64,000 nucleotides of DNA from Sipunculus nudus. Its lineage: Eukaryota; Annelida; Sipuncula; Golfingiida; Sipunculidae. Below, piece by piece: positions 57,101-62,417 of this stretch (position 1 is the stretch's first letter; the number at the start of each line of letters is the position of its first letter). The notes below the pieces were generated by a model. It was not told where the DNA came from. It saw only the letters and a program-made list of their open reading frames with translations, and searched no databases. The stretch lies in contig CM049306.1 of assembly GCA_026874595.1 (NCBI GenBank), positions 77,654,142 to 77,718,141 of the forward strand, read 5' to 3'. A program made the translations under genes and the position numbers.

Positions 57101-58108
57101 GGTCCATATGCACAACAAAGGGCAGGCATATCTAGGGAAATAACAGAGCCATTTGCTAACATGAGCATAGGAGACATTCGCACTCTATCAGGTACTACGG
57201 AAACACAGAATGTATCATCGGATCCATATGAGACGGGTGACAGGCAACGATTGAAGAGCCATTCACTGCAAAACCGTCCGTTAATTCATAAATCTAAACA
57301 CCCAAATACCAGACGGCGTGAAAAAGGGTTGCGTCTAAAAGATACACAATCCCACGACATCATCATTCCTAACAGAACAAATATACCCGCCAAACCAACC
57401 ATACATGTATCCATGTTGACCGATCCCGTCCAAACTGCGCTACAACACATATCTCCATACACAAAGGTCTCTACAGAATCAAAAGTGATTGCGCCACAAT
57501 ATGGAGCCCCTAAAACAAAAGTACCTACAGAAACAGGTGTTACTGTGCCACTGTACAGAGCTCCTTACGCAAACGTTTCTACAATATCAGATGTTACACA
57601 ATCACAGGAATCCGATACGTTATTGGGGATAAGCATCCACTCGTCTGATGCCCGGGACACCTCATACGTGAAGGATGCAACAGGTGCACGTGAAGACCAT
57701 CGCAAAAATGTTAAAAGTGAGGATACACGGAGACAAGGCGTTCAATTCGTCTACGAAGACCAGCCAAGCCGTTCCTACCAGCGGGAGGGTCAACGGTCCA
57801 CTTTATTCGGTTCACGTGAAATGACGGCCACACCCCGCTCTCCCAGATCAAGTCGCGAGTTCATTCCGGTTGACATTCCGGTTGATCGACACGTGGAACA
57901 CAGGAACATGCACGTACCAACCCCTGGTGTGCACAAGCATCAGACACAGACCAAAGGCCCTATTCATGATTCGGAACTGTTTACGGTTTTATGTAACACC
58001 CTAAACACGATCCGCCAAACACAACCGCTTGCGATATTACCCCCCCGAAAAGGCCGTAATCTGAACGACGAGTACGACCTTATCCGGCTTTACATGAGCG
58101 ACGAATGA
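42125..58108 (+). CDS. Giant tegument protein with OTU-like and USP (C76) domains
   Basis: A 5327-residue protein, the counterpart of the large tegument protein that links capsid to envelope and carries a deubiquitinase; vertebrate versions are about 2000-3300 residues. ATG 42125 is chosen over an in-frame TTG at 42026. Residues about 10-130 match the OTU protease fold (IRDGNSFFRAV, then H-x2-LR-x2-V and YDVLIP), but the catalytic Cys is Ser36 and the usual His before the Tyr is Gly122. A Glu/Gln-rich disordered region follows. About 1260-1460 is a C76-type USP: QGD (Gln1268), GKQC (Cys1283) and FDSHSR (Asp1407, His1409). Flanking this are two 67-residue-period repeats. From about 1650 to 4000 long alpha-helical, partly coiled-coil regions predominate, and the C-terminus is Ser/Thr-rich with three 18-residue repeats. 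No TATA box is clear. Confidence 0.93.
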   Translation: MARQTADPTPMSRTEWDEQLQKTGWTRKNVIRDGNSFFRAVAILMNGMHEGQHGRLRQVVRDHTGNNELQEGVEPGNDAVRAISHKYDCHVNVLRTTGDIRLLTSLARSRKPSITLVHTEGGYDVLIPTSEQAKVQPQSGSPPRAIDMYADEASSLLEDLDKEWARIMHRMQTSASTRQERSGGLDERPITGPLREEQHRRHLPSISANAAGGSADQMCTDEHVTAGGESGEAMSTEETADKTEIRKRRMTSTASRTNAPSRPQSGSVTDDQPVSGSKSKRKKCTKPKTPAQAPQMDTTTTSETQTHSDPAPETRDATTQEAVQKGPEPDPQVLFNEVKNMHAELQPAWSPIKSIRAVSPPAMSQINDETDRNVDDDNAAQQLLGQLTMLGAQIPASSSNQDENDFDMMTGEMSLAATELARLQAAEAETERAIREAAQATAERAKLEAAIAAAEIELGQSEAGVQQVADGVYQQGGTGQPNRVPGDTADDTRELTLPTETADHIGHQNVYCAEQCEGGIDLNDILSELFGDGQSNDQGVQTQPADKGASGSVHYQHPFTEDTTFSLPSFDGEDDRKQQDDPVRKTPSDTSNVSSSTGVNTQQRLVTGSSIGQEARGEEGQLSKSDTDETESAVATIIAALEHDERHEEKKVTGDTVNGFVPCPATADGGGISHHIEQHETDEQESIQEGKAHSTDTTVTQDPPFHSDTAQGTPMRQGQEDILQMAMNQCDIFSASDICPDKVPTAPSVTDLGENAGAQHVAPSVSAVPGDTADKDIPSEHPQHVGENEAPEQDANQHLRTVGETATPVAHTGGAEAARRIADGSPDAGACKRETRGRKGHKSVLKPSNQHSTADKQKEALRKTARRLKRNSVRLSTKILQPRVIHPTPVPDFPKRRPRRQLRVAHVDHPYSKPPGSEDEPKCIRKKRQGQRRRASSAQNDRPCQLSSRPADDTVTTPSGSEKAGERPTAEDTAGHAKNAEQTTHEENTSGARGESDQMDTTACEQRETSAEECGEMEGDDSAPSMSGDYPTRVMLCDTFEDIKTREYFQLDKGGMYSVDMTLCRPQTPNPSADHASLLAPRVRDSHTVTGAPFMQTEETQDGQEQDDASSVSLTERIQNMPATFEQSMDDSDASDDTLEQHMDESSECEGNVPISVTTMDESDGTVEDEGGVNDARRVPVNTQGKTVASRGDRPCDTETANEGRGSDKQRDMPRSDRPDETRSSSGGPPRHASQKDTTGKDASNTDACDIPPGHPVITKCVTGSFHQGDHQHFLSFSVGKQCVPNCAVALIRCSIEDPETWTTSTLDDILDAGDQLYYSIKGYPVEDAGYVCLDELPETIDCFSRSFSVVSYMYRSDLINRNDFRNTYRTLRMALCDDKGYLSSILILQDCAIAVMQKGSKYYVFDSHSRDMRGKVTPTGTSVLLGFDILAEAIKHITNLAYTLKVNGYESRLYSITENRVDAPVREQTDPVAPVHSTPRADTPVDTQQSDRVDETREKDVASACNTGADEKMEEQDVAASEQHSGQSGAEEMEDVQGDITREETTEEDVATRPAQEQPDDGAGQPNPASACNTGAEADMEEQDVAAYEQHSGPSETEEMEDVQGDITRDEQTPPRSGEGDPGVDDLNTSTRKKLHIKSQPGKASNNRGRPSKGVTHGKMDEHAASLVKRYEEAVKVYNERRDTLAHFCAICTSKVVGNIEEVEEMKQKLTMLKTKALRARTNIPSLQGVDIPLIVKKKVERKHKINIMPNTAKATKALDKAETEAAKREKKENDQTIADMRAGLLNELRDPSVTYDDVKRNESKYQHVLPITPAEEKDAKSTVEAWMTNMADYIEYALIHIEKKAEESPSMLAEPPRGVPGIFWLHKETDTQVATGRALLEMYRVLRASAVDHNKTLIDMVDQLKAWLENASLQCVHDKIRACLETWYELDASVLDERVDAMLGQIMPQLRLMRLRIRSGTSGDDEKSLRRMKIKITCMQDDLRELLRSVYESAAQYRATSKKNGQWHNTLTETEKKLQRELKQIEQDIAAVSARVVSLPQLRKSHRRRMNVPLTPLTETEPIEGPPSAPETASVRENPSDEVNNDRHENDPLTRDEARRILTEKNTPMQVRIATIAQRCPEVKKWNTRVSKAKDDYASHKRHLEEIIKRCMGTECSSCTEAASFIQTIDELEGDGQSLRRTTKNVLMKDHGIPAGIWDELRVIAEVYAIPDLPDTEKVRTKLRAQLEKLSKQEKDAERKQLLQLVKSGQLEYARARNVVQSLLPLQKDDVSFGKQAVEVWVNNVVKDVEIALSDYEQSCPPGCDAPPEKLPCYICLLEKPDSTGAELQELLGVCKDVYNASHNDSREDKLNRLIAWARQPGTKPILKGLRCCFKNVWNAESEELEKQINEHVSRVDEMFRNVDASYTSDECNRKNVTLLEEHIEKVSQVKKSLSWCEDKAAAWLQKLGGNQDQPFDVKGCRSDGLKKILQLLNAKNDKANALIGKLQGWKTAEHVQAQTASSPGQSSTVRGTGDDELIARTHAAQTAAAETAAAETAWLKEVLVATEQYNTSTEKTRAWIQACKTFQFENTRDIDMYKKELDQQVGVLDIHNSTLDKLRRGNCVVDGTLVANKDTTFWGNKEKEQIRFKKTEPITRTQIEEAKRVMQTKRKELEAKEKRQRREEIVRDLTASGTLTDVTSNLAQYMDTIYPLTKEEVTDLCLHCSHWTDRLTEDVERLAHAYTSGLDDGASQDAPRCIADEVPAVFGLLEHMCSDNSDKKQQYQRKRKEAETLLEIYQNLRAEQCARDTDNASRIQFLTERAWRETTPKRTSNVLLHCIIQVFNEWTDQTVRDCTETVRGSASAIQASSEDIESFSKDGMHHLITTWDQTGLDQANNQLRDSQKRLNDTLNALTAAKAAAGTHWNKGDGGFAKKMNAADKSINAAIHQIQLLNVRAEHLRQKTDMDNKHTGSDHGEPADHVTEAYNKLLTTGLSEKANLPDTILQHVNRCGPTDEVTRMLDSLFRHLARVLECPTRLQDQVRFGTQLGVKQLGTSDIPLAKRLYRLVDIVAARTGTRTTYRQELEAGHVVISGIESAGNAISHMITDRLKQSVENLYPQTPAWTSVTANLDRLHNMMEMHDMEHTKRSCMADMFETKLKYVETAAQEATTNVDNSFQSVSYALYSLRHIQNELNMLKQEIAKEPDSVNKQERVGKAEKMLKQRYISHLRKQLEGVIKDILKDAIQEMQDILVNYHLTDEHVHYQCIAHRTCNVRELLNRCYQLLQENAHWGGTDGMFTTGGTGNNVMTLLKQLKPDDVKWFDGLVGLLNKSVDATLGSTKNLAQSIRRWAFEQGEKILRSEIPADSRLDPTEDVPDLREWLDKASRMGERVQSSLSTVSWILQSQEYQYVYDLVAGTLTAFQTLALQITGSSYQTALKYADNFKQSVHAIVDRIRNDISSGHQLIVAETALFHGQPCDDVTVAGKGISVNLHNIIRHTGELQDILQDAMTIIYSFRYAHTWLIQTVYPSWNRTQSAIQDSLQRLQNEVSTYIPQYILDAWIKQLDDKSSQLFLDWLQAKIHTETQVSTHLHTCYGTRNFMHESANTQQQIIQLTKRAVDKEHDRRTTLIENNVSACKEFLQRKVNEQNRNPDTDGLRNGIKTLIDKCIRTVERHCEHGKLIIQCILTSCKWYEHICNRYMDDTRALMGKKYTEEMSHSQTGNMRSVPDIMSCVVEQLVADIEEDVTQRMLILADKLHLDLISLHTEQMTYHANALSVHHTLGCLASLMVFSLFDMQQQQLHDYTHVEGRLTECRRSVQQAVQMSVAIMEYTEQNLRNLLQHDSIPFGTVGSYKADVQNKREELSRMMMEAEDAFSRLQHTWPSTTEIRINITENVSLQVLNEVYNTCKTRIDAYQAFLELIQRATHLDTPDERRECEESWWCDGMVVRERLMTAFVRHVSHDDTDDKENLKRVRVWLDNIPKVYKCTLSQKDVRQLHQEKTHNIYKKSQKENNWGSCVEYDSRAECDLLFKQVISYQSGTGIMLHPFPDALRQLCSAWLARVNCQMDQQSRMLTVLKKNNITVGYETWNSTRVIMDVCVSGYTYPSDPGGWLPEECLNHMVHVVLRTQPSPLQERVLVQAHLSLHVCMQEVTHGNVDNPRSHYSFAHIDDVYATKPPGVPLVAVVANSTSLGFTRLMRKPEPNTCSSLYEIIGPVSAWMHIREQSDGHNELDAAADHMSVVRPLLSEDTVMFLNDPSTFQTQCTIFQQFFKARGEHDIALSTREGARYEGNWLFTCTNENDCYTVPQCDMDTIFCCTTGLAQAAGRQDNSSEHITVEAALPFSREPLDRITTKQTVSVTDLIPNDGTSNTSGLYKVARHVFRVLECVYPFITRQTLESLKAEHGRQTGVETRSDGVKGWWISSQKAQETWHCLWVYGIRFCLAMKKVNSARAINGEQDVGPWGEFPTFFNVCGRPVYNLKDKDLFQWVRMTDSIISDTGRTSHLFWLATCTAAVFAFCGSNVHWGLKALLGKTGLHHYVLSKDIPTRWSTNNQPRWDDRLCLRVAETLRGFMAYAVTAGRMIDSEVLETLWAQHGHGVGSVWDHILEEYTHLPTRCGNENNGFQFEEREVAMHEAADMQRSVLQHVYGLDKPEEYVQDGSNVRAYDVSWPCSGMKSKAQGWCRFDVILFSLVTGIPLATCYDTVAGSKIPFHREWTNSTYNPNVDRIIDPASAYPAPLTADTCPTDILRYFFSFDQSALPLFAALPRSSASSSTHVPVNKYLDGLRGSTFIPIISVQILTDGLNTDGGERFLPTGYAVANEHNEKVNQLSFTYGERICGPVEVERGWFRRVYRVRTTKASDDAGLIPWCDRGHLECVSSDQHPEFPLQMYTNEEVARPNDNETQFRVDELSEIELQNLNVQQHHMTQGHTGSEDDGVSLFHEIQQTEELLNSNSRDISPLPVSQTASDISCAYVRSKSDDDVQEHLPNRKQHRSYELCDDVTTQGQIDSGPYAQQRAGISREITEPFANMSIGDIRTLSGTTETQNVSSDPYETGDRQRLKSHSLQNRPLIHKSKHPNTRRREKGLRLKDTQSHDIIIPNRTNIPAKPTIHVSMLTDPVQTALQHISPYTKVSTESKVIAPQYGAPKTKVPTETGVTVPLYRAPYANVSTISDVTQSQESDTLLGISIHSSDARDTSYVKDATGAREDHRKNVKSEDTRRQGVQFVYEDQPSRSYQREGQRSTLFGSREMTATPRSPRSSREFIPVDIPVDRHVEHRNMHVPTPGVHKHQTQTKGPIHDSELFTVLCNTLNTIRQTQPLAILPPRKGRNLNDEYDLIRLYMSDE
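42197..42508 (+). other. OTU-like domain lacking catalytic Cys and His
   Basis: Within the tegument protein. DGNS at residues 33-36 replaces the DGxC catalytic signature, and GGYDVL (121-126) stands where active OTUs have His-Tyr. His118 is close and could shift role. The fold is inferred from spacing of DGN-x-[FL]FRAV, H-x2-LR-x2-V and the I-x-V/L-x-V core. Confidence 0.7.
45900..46505 (+). other. C76-type ubiquitin-specific protease domain
   Basis: Active-site pattern: Gln1268 in HQGD, Cys1283 in GKQCVPN, and Asp1407-Ser-His1409 in FDSHSR. All residues expected for an active herpesvirus tegument deubiquitinase are present. In vertebrate herpesviruses this domain is at the extreme N-terminus; here about 1260 residues precede it. 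Confidence 0.85.
46631..46958 (+). repeat. Two imperfect repeats, 201-bp period
   Basis: Copies at 46631-46757 and 46832-46958 encode A-S-A-CNTGA...MEEQDVAA-x-EQHSG...EEMEDVQGDITR. They directly follow the USP domain. Confidence 0.85.
57455..57616 (+). repeat. Three 54-bp repeats near tegument C-terminus
   Basis: Units at 57455-57508, 57509-57562 and 57563-57616 encode degenerate 18-residue repeats of the form P-x-[TA]-[KN]-V-x-T. Confidence 0.75.
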
Positions 58109-58125
58109 GGTGATCATTAACATAA

Positions 58126-58131
58126 AATAAA
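58126..58131 (+). terminator. Poly(A) signal of tegument gene
   Basis: AATAAA 18 nt past the stop codon. Confidence 0.7.
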
Positions 58132-58189
58132 AACAACAACACCTAATCTGTATGAGATAACAACCAACATCAGAAATATTAAATAGTAA

Positions 58190-58195
58190 TTTATT
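58190..58195 (-). terminator. Poly(A) signal
   Basis: AATAAA on the minus strand, 46 nt past the stop of the 58241-59101 gene, which converges with the tegument gene. Confidence 0.65.
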
Positions 58196-58240
58196 ATCTG
58201 ATAGTCTGCCGCATGTTTAAGTGGTTCATCCTCTTTTTAC

Positions 58241-59101
58241 CTAACTGTCCGTGTTATGCAAAGCATCTGTTATACTGAAAGTGGTGGTCGCTGAAGGGGG
58301 CATGGCCCACCACGTTTGGACGACTCCTCCCGCCTCGTAATTTCCGATGAGGATCTGTATTTGTGGGAAACGTTGAAACAGCAACATGTGGCGTGTGGGA
58401 AGCAGATGAACATCATCCATGACGACTACATGAAAAAAATGGGTGGCACATAATTTCAGAAGAACGGGATAAGGGACGTCTGCGCAGGTCAACCCATTGT
58501 AATCACCGTTTGAACACATGAAGTTGTATATGTGTTGCCACATACCATTGGCCAGGCGGACAATGTCATCAGGCGTAAATGCGGAGTACTGCCAATATAC
58601 AGAGTCAGCTGAGGGAACGTGGTCTTTACACACGTGGACGGTGTCATAATCAAGCAGAAACGCCATAAATGTTTCAAATACCAGCCTTGTTGGCGCGGGC
58701 GGGTTAACCATCGATAGTATGAGGCGTTTAATGGTTAAACGTTGGTCGTGGTGCAGGTGGTTATCCGTGGCCCCGTCAAGCACTTGGTCTAATGGTAATA
58801 TGGTAACGTTCTTCGGACAGACGGCCTTGAGACGCCGCCATGTATCAGAACACCTTACAATCCACAGGAAACGGAAACGTGGTTCCGCCCAGGCCTTCTC
58901 CATCACGGCTACGGATTTACCACAGCCGTCTTCCCCGATAACATGGATGCGGTCCCCAGGCTGAAACCGGTGTTCCAGCACAGCCGTTTGGTCCCTTGTC
59001 AGTTTATGTGATGTTGTGTGTGACACAACCTTACGCAGAAGTCGCCTGCCCTGAAACTCACCAGGACGCCCATGCGTCGTGTTCAACGTAGAACTCATCA
59101 T
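58241..59101 (-). CDS. P-loop ATPase, helicase N-lobe-like, 286 aa
   Basis: Walker A GEDGCGKS (56-63) is preceded by a Q-motif-like DQTAVLEHRF (37-46), and Walker B HVVVMDD (224-230) is followed by LIGNYEAGG, placed like motif III of superfamily 1 helicases. Motifs IV-VI are missing, so this is only an ATPase lobe. The protein ends naturally at a stop followed by a poly(A) signal, so it is not a visible truncation. It might assist the helicase-primase, act as an ATPase of unknown role, or be a remnant. Walker motifs are certain; the SF1 link is inference. Confidence 0.88.
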   Translation of the reverse strand: MMSSTLNTTHGRPGEFQGRRLLRKVVSHTTSHKLTRDQTAVLEHRFQPGDRIHVIGEDGCGKSVAVMEKAWAEPRFRFLWIVRCSDTWRRLKAVCPKNVTILPLDQVLDGATDNHLHHDQRLTIKRLILSMVNPPAPTRLVFETFMAFLLDYDTVHVCKDHVPSADSVYWQYSAFTPDDIVRLANGMWQHIYNFMCSNGDYNGLTCADVPYPVLLKLCATHFFHVVVMDDVHLLPTRHMLLFQRFPQIQILIGNYEAGGVVQTWWAMPPSATTTFSITDALHNTDS

Positions 59102-59287
59102 CCTTCCGGCGTGTTGTGATGTACCACGAAACCGAGTCTATGCTGACGTCACTCACGTCGTGCATTACAAATACGGGTAGCATTCTCAGGACAGGGTATC
59201 ACATGTACGATGAAAAACGCGACGACTAGATATGTTGCATGTGGAATAAATTCAAATGATAAAAAAATGCATTGTGTTGGTATCGTG

Positions 59288-59297
59288 TTTATTTATT
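59288..59297 (-). terminator. Overlapping poly(A) signals
   Basis: Minus-strand AATAAATAAA, 50-59 nt past the stop at 59347. Confidence 0.65.
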
Positions 59298-59346
59298 CAA
59301 GTAACATGTGTGTTTTTGTGTTTCGGCATTGCGACGTGCCAAACAT

Positions 59347-59838
59347 TTAGATAACACGCGCCTCAAACGTGGCACCGGGAGGGATGATCAAAGCTCCGTC
59401 TTCTGTCCTGTTGCTGCTTGGGTTCACACCGGTGGCCCTCAGTGCAACGGCAACGGGGGTTACGCTGAATATTTCATCGTACAAGGCGGAAGCTGTTCTT
59501 ATGATCTCGTGTAACATAGCCTGTGCACATGTTATGCGGGAAGACAAATCCCTGTCTTCGTAAACATCCATGTCAGCTCCTGGGTTCATGACATCTTTGA
59601 ATGCGTAAAGCTGTGTTTTTTGCACTATAACAGGATCTGCCGTTTGACCCTCATCGTAGCCTGCCGGTTGGTTAGCTGGGGCGTCAATAAGGTTAGGAGC
59701 ATCAAAACCTTGATGAGCGCCGAACCACAGACGTTGTTGCACATACGCAGTTGGTTCGCCAAAATACAGACAAGGCGCACGCTGTTGGCCAGAGACGGTT
59801 GCCTGCGGGAGAACGACTGTTCGTCTTTGGAAGGGGGG
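59347..59838 (-). CDS. Downstream -1 frame continuing the 61442 gene
   Basis: From the C6 run at 59838-59833 (minus strand) the -1 frame reads about 161 well-formed codons to a stop at 59347. It contains no ATG for its first two-thirds, so it cannot easily be a separate gene. It reads as a continuation of the 59625-61442 product, entered by slipping back one base, or by a missing C in the sequence. Confidence 0.7.
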   Translation of the reverse strand, partial: PPFQRRTVVLPQATVSGQQRAPCLYFGEPTAYVQQRLWFGAHQGFDAPNLIDAPANQPAGYDEGQTADPVIVQKTQLYAFKDVMNPGADMDVYEDRDLSSRITCAQAMLHEIIRTASALYDEIFSVTPVAVALRATGVNPSSNRTEDGALIIPPGATFEARVI

Positions 59839-61442
59839 TGGAACAGCTTGTCGAAGTGATGCGATATCTGGTAGTGCCCGTAAGCACAGATGGCATCGAC
59901 ATGCTCCGCCTCGAGCCGATCCCACCGCCGTAGCACCCCCGGTTTCGGGTCATCGTCGTAAGGCAGATCTTCCCCAAACCCCGACTCCGGCATTATTACA
60001 GGAGGTTGCACGCACAAGTAGGCACCCATGTGGGTGTTGATGTCATCCGGGCCGTTGTTGACTAGCTCCACTATGCACACGTCACGTTGGCGCACGTTAG
60101 CTTTCGCTTTCATTCGCGTTTCCCTGCACTGCTGCCAAGCAGTGGCATACGTCGAGAAATCACTAGGGTTTGTTTCGTCTAAAATAAGGGGTCGGAAAGT
60201 GGTACCTTGTGACGTGGTATCAAACTTATAGAAAAAACCAGCCGGCAAAGCCCCGTGCGTCCCGGCGCCATATGGTTCGAGCTGGTTATGAAGCGTTGTT
60301 TGTGGTATAACGCTAGGTAGTTCATTTGTACCAGTCACGAAGCAGTCAAAAAAACTATGTGGGGTAATGGCGTGACCTGTCATAGAGGACGCCCTGCTCT
60401 GTACAACCCTGCCATATACTGGGGGGTTATAGGCATGTGCCAAGCTGCATATTGATGTCCAAACGGCTTTCAAACCTGCCCGCAAAGCAAGAGTGTTGGT
60501 TGCTTTTTCACTTTCTTTTAGATTTGAATTGGCAGAAAGCGTCTTAAGTGTATTCTTCAGAGCTGTGGATTCTTTCATCAAACCCCTTTGTGGCATGCCA
60601 GGTGCTGACAAAGCAGCATGATCAGGTAGATTGAGATCTCGTACAGCTGCGTCACAGAAGGCATAGAACTGCAGCCAACCGTAATGCTTCAACAGTCTTG
60701 ACAGATGCAGGAGCAAGGTCGGCTCCAGCGTCCGACTGAATGGGTGTTCCCCCAACTCCTCTTCCATGGTCAAGCGCGTGTTTGAGCTGGCTGCTTTTGC
60801 GTACATCATCTTGTCCACGTTCCGCATGACTTTACACACTAAACCCGTCAGCACACCGGTGAACACCTCAGGCATCTTAAAGATAGGTACGGTGGCCGGA
60901 AACGTCAGGCCGTGCGCGGTCGCCTTGGCAATGCTAACAGGGGGTCCGTATGGGTTGGCGGGGTCATTCGGGGGTATCTCGTCCTTGTGTGAGTGCCTGT
61001 CGTTCGGTGTCAGCAAAGGGTATATCGGCACCAGACAGACCAGATCGTTCACAGAGAGGGTGAAAGGGCCGCTGTTTCTCATGGTTTTTACCTGGTGCTC
61101 GTTCGACGTAACCCGACCAGACTCCATCCCGACACCTGTAGAGCATGTGATGTAGTTACCAGAAATGTTCAGTTCCCCGTCCCTTCCGTGGACGTTCCAC
61201 CGGGAAAGGCGTGTGTACTCCACGGGGCTAACGCCGTCGCAGGCCGACAACATCATAGCAGGGGATGTATCTCCTGTGAGCAATGGAAGTCCCACAACGA
61301 AACAGTTTTTATGTATACCCGGGCCATACCCCTGGCTGCCACCGGGCATGGTGCGCACGGGTGACAGGTATCCGTATAGATCATGTTTGTCTATACACTT
61401 GTTTTCACATGTGAGGTCCAGCCTGTCCCCGGCAGAGGACAT
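59625..61442 (-). CDS. Unrecognised protein, frame broken at C6 run
   Basis: ATG 61442 begins a 605-residue frame. The first 537 residues look like a folded, partly beta-rich protein with no signal peptide. After the run CAC CCC CCT (59840-59832) the frame reads 68 poorly structured codons to a stop at 59625, while the -1 frame continues convincingly for 161 codons to 59347. The C CCC CCT heptamer has the X XXY YYZ form of a -1 frameshift site, though runs of C are not the classical choice. A sequencing or genuine one-base deletion explains it equally well. With the shift the product is 698 residues. A structural role is possible; no family recognised. Confidence 0.8.
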   Translation of the reverse strand: MSSAGDRLDLTCENKCIDKHDLYGYLSPVRTMPGGSQGYGPGIHKNCFVVGLPLLTGDTSPAMMLSACDGVSPVEYTRLSRWNVHGRDGELNISGNYITCSTGVGMESGRVTSNEHQVKTMRNSGPFTLSVNDLVCLVPIYPLLTPNDRHSHKDEIPPNDPANPYGPPVSIAKATAHGLTFPATVPIFKMPEVFTGVLTGLVCKVMRNVDKMMYAKAASSNTRLTMEEELGEHPFSRTLEPTLLLHLSRLLKHYGWLQFYAFCDAAVRDLNLPDHAALSAPGMPQRGLMKESTALKNTLKTLSANSNLKESEKATNTLALRAGLKAVWTSICSLAHAYNPPVYGRVVQSRASSMTGHAITPHSFFDCFVTGTNELPSVIPQTTLHNQLEPYGAGTHGALPAGFFYKFDTTSQGTTFRPLILDETNPSDFSTYATAWQQCRETRMKAKANVRQRDVCIVELVNNGPDDINTHMGAYLCVQPPVIMPESGFGEDLPYDDDPKPGVLRRWDRLEAEHVDAICAYGHYQISHHFDKLFHPPSKDEQSFSRRQPSLANSVRLVCILANQLRMCNNVCGSALIKVLMLLTLLTPQLTNRQATMRVKRQILL

Positions 61443-61655
61443 CGCAGCTGTTTCCTGTTAGTGACACTATAAAACCGAACCGTTGTTTTTGTTACTGTTG
61501 AGTAGTTCGTCCAGTCAGACGTTATCTGCACTATTTGTGACACCCGTCATCACAAATAGCGCCAGGACATGTGACCGCCGGGAAACACCAATAAATACCA
61601 AACCACATAGGCATTCCCATCAGACACGAGCGCACATTCTACACATCACGGCACC

Positions 61656-62117
61656 ATGAGCGGCTCGGAAAGTAACCAAGCCACGCGAAACAGTTCTGTA
61701 CCCGTCGCTAGTAGCGAGACCAAAGTGTTGATACCTATCGATTGGTTGGCGCTGATAATCGGTAGGCTTTGGCAGATAGTCGGGGAATGTACGGCTTTAT
61801 CGAAAGATATGAAACGAATGCAACAGGTTTTGATCGCGAATATGCAGGATCCCGGCGCGGCTTCTTTAGACGTGTTTCCAACTTCCAGATCGTCGCAAGA
61901 TACGATTGAACGCAATATGAAGATGGAGGCAAGGAGCACTAGGCTGCTTGAACAGATCGGCAGAACGACACAAAATACACAAGACAGATGTCGCCCGAAG
62001 GACGTTCCTGTCAACCCAAGACGGAAAAGGAACGAAAAGGAACAGAACAAGAAGAGAGAGGAAAAGCGTGCGCAGATGATGGCAGAATCACTCCAACAAC
62101 TTGATCTGGAGCCTTAA
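61656..62117 (+). CDS. Small basic coiled-coil protein, 153 aa
   Basis: ATG 61656 begins a product with a Ser/Thr-rich start, an amphipathic hydrophobic helix (about 25-48), a predicted helix to 110, and a strongly basic C-terminus (RRKRNEKEQNKKREEKR). TATAAAA at 61468 is far upstream (188 nt), so the real promoter is unclear. AATAAA follows at 62176. It diverges from the 61442 gene. Nuclear or nucleic-acid-associated role is plausible from charge alone. Confidence 0.75.
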   Translation: MSGSESNQATRNSSVPVASSETKVLIPIDWLALIIGRLWQIVGECTALSKDMKRMQQVLIANMQDPGAASLDVFPTSRSSQDTIERNMKMEARSTRLLEQIGRTTQNTQDRCRPKDVPVNPRRKRNEKEQNKKREEKRAQMMAESLQQLDLEP

Positions 62118-62175
62118 CAGGGTTAAGAGACTGCAAAATATGTGGGTGCATGGTCTATGGTGTTTATACTCTTCG

Positions 62176-62181
62176 AATAAA
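62176..62181 (+). terminator. Poly(A) signal
   Basis: AATAAA 59 nt past the stop of the 153-aa gene. Confidence 0.65.
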
Positions 62182-62343
62182 ACATTGTTTTTCCTTCGAT
62201 GACATGTACTGTTGTTTATTGTGTGATGATGTGCGTGTGAATGATTGATCGACAAAAGCGGACAGTGAAGAGAATGCTAGTCATTACGTGTAACTGTCAA
62301 TGCGATGAAAAAAAAAAGACATAATCATATAAAGACGATACAG

Positions 62344-62349
62344 TTTATT
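62344..62349 (-). terminator. Poly(A) signal
   Basis: AATAAA on the minus strand, 69 nt past the stop of the 62418-63632 gene. Confidence 0.65.
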
Positions 62350-62417
62350 ACCTAATAATAAGTGTATCAAACCATATGCATAACCTGGTATAAATGTATA
62401 TCGAACGACCGGGGTCG

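Larger units (their letters stand above)
62118..62417. other. Convergent 3' region
   Basis: 300 AT-rich nt with poly(A) signals for both neighbours (62176-62181 plus; 62344-62349 minus) and an A11 run near 62306. I see no gene in it. Confidence 0.6.
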
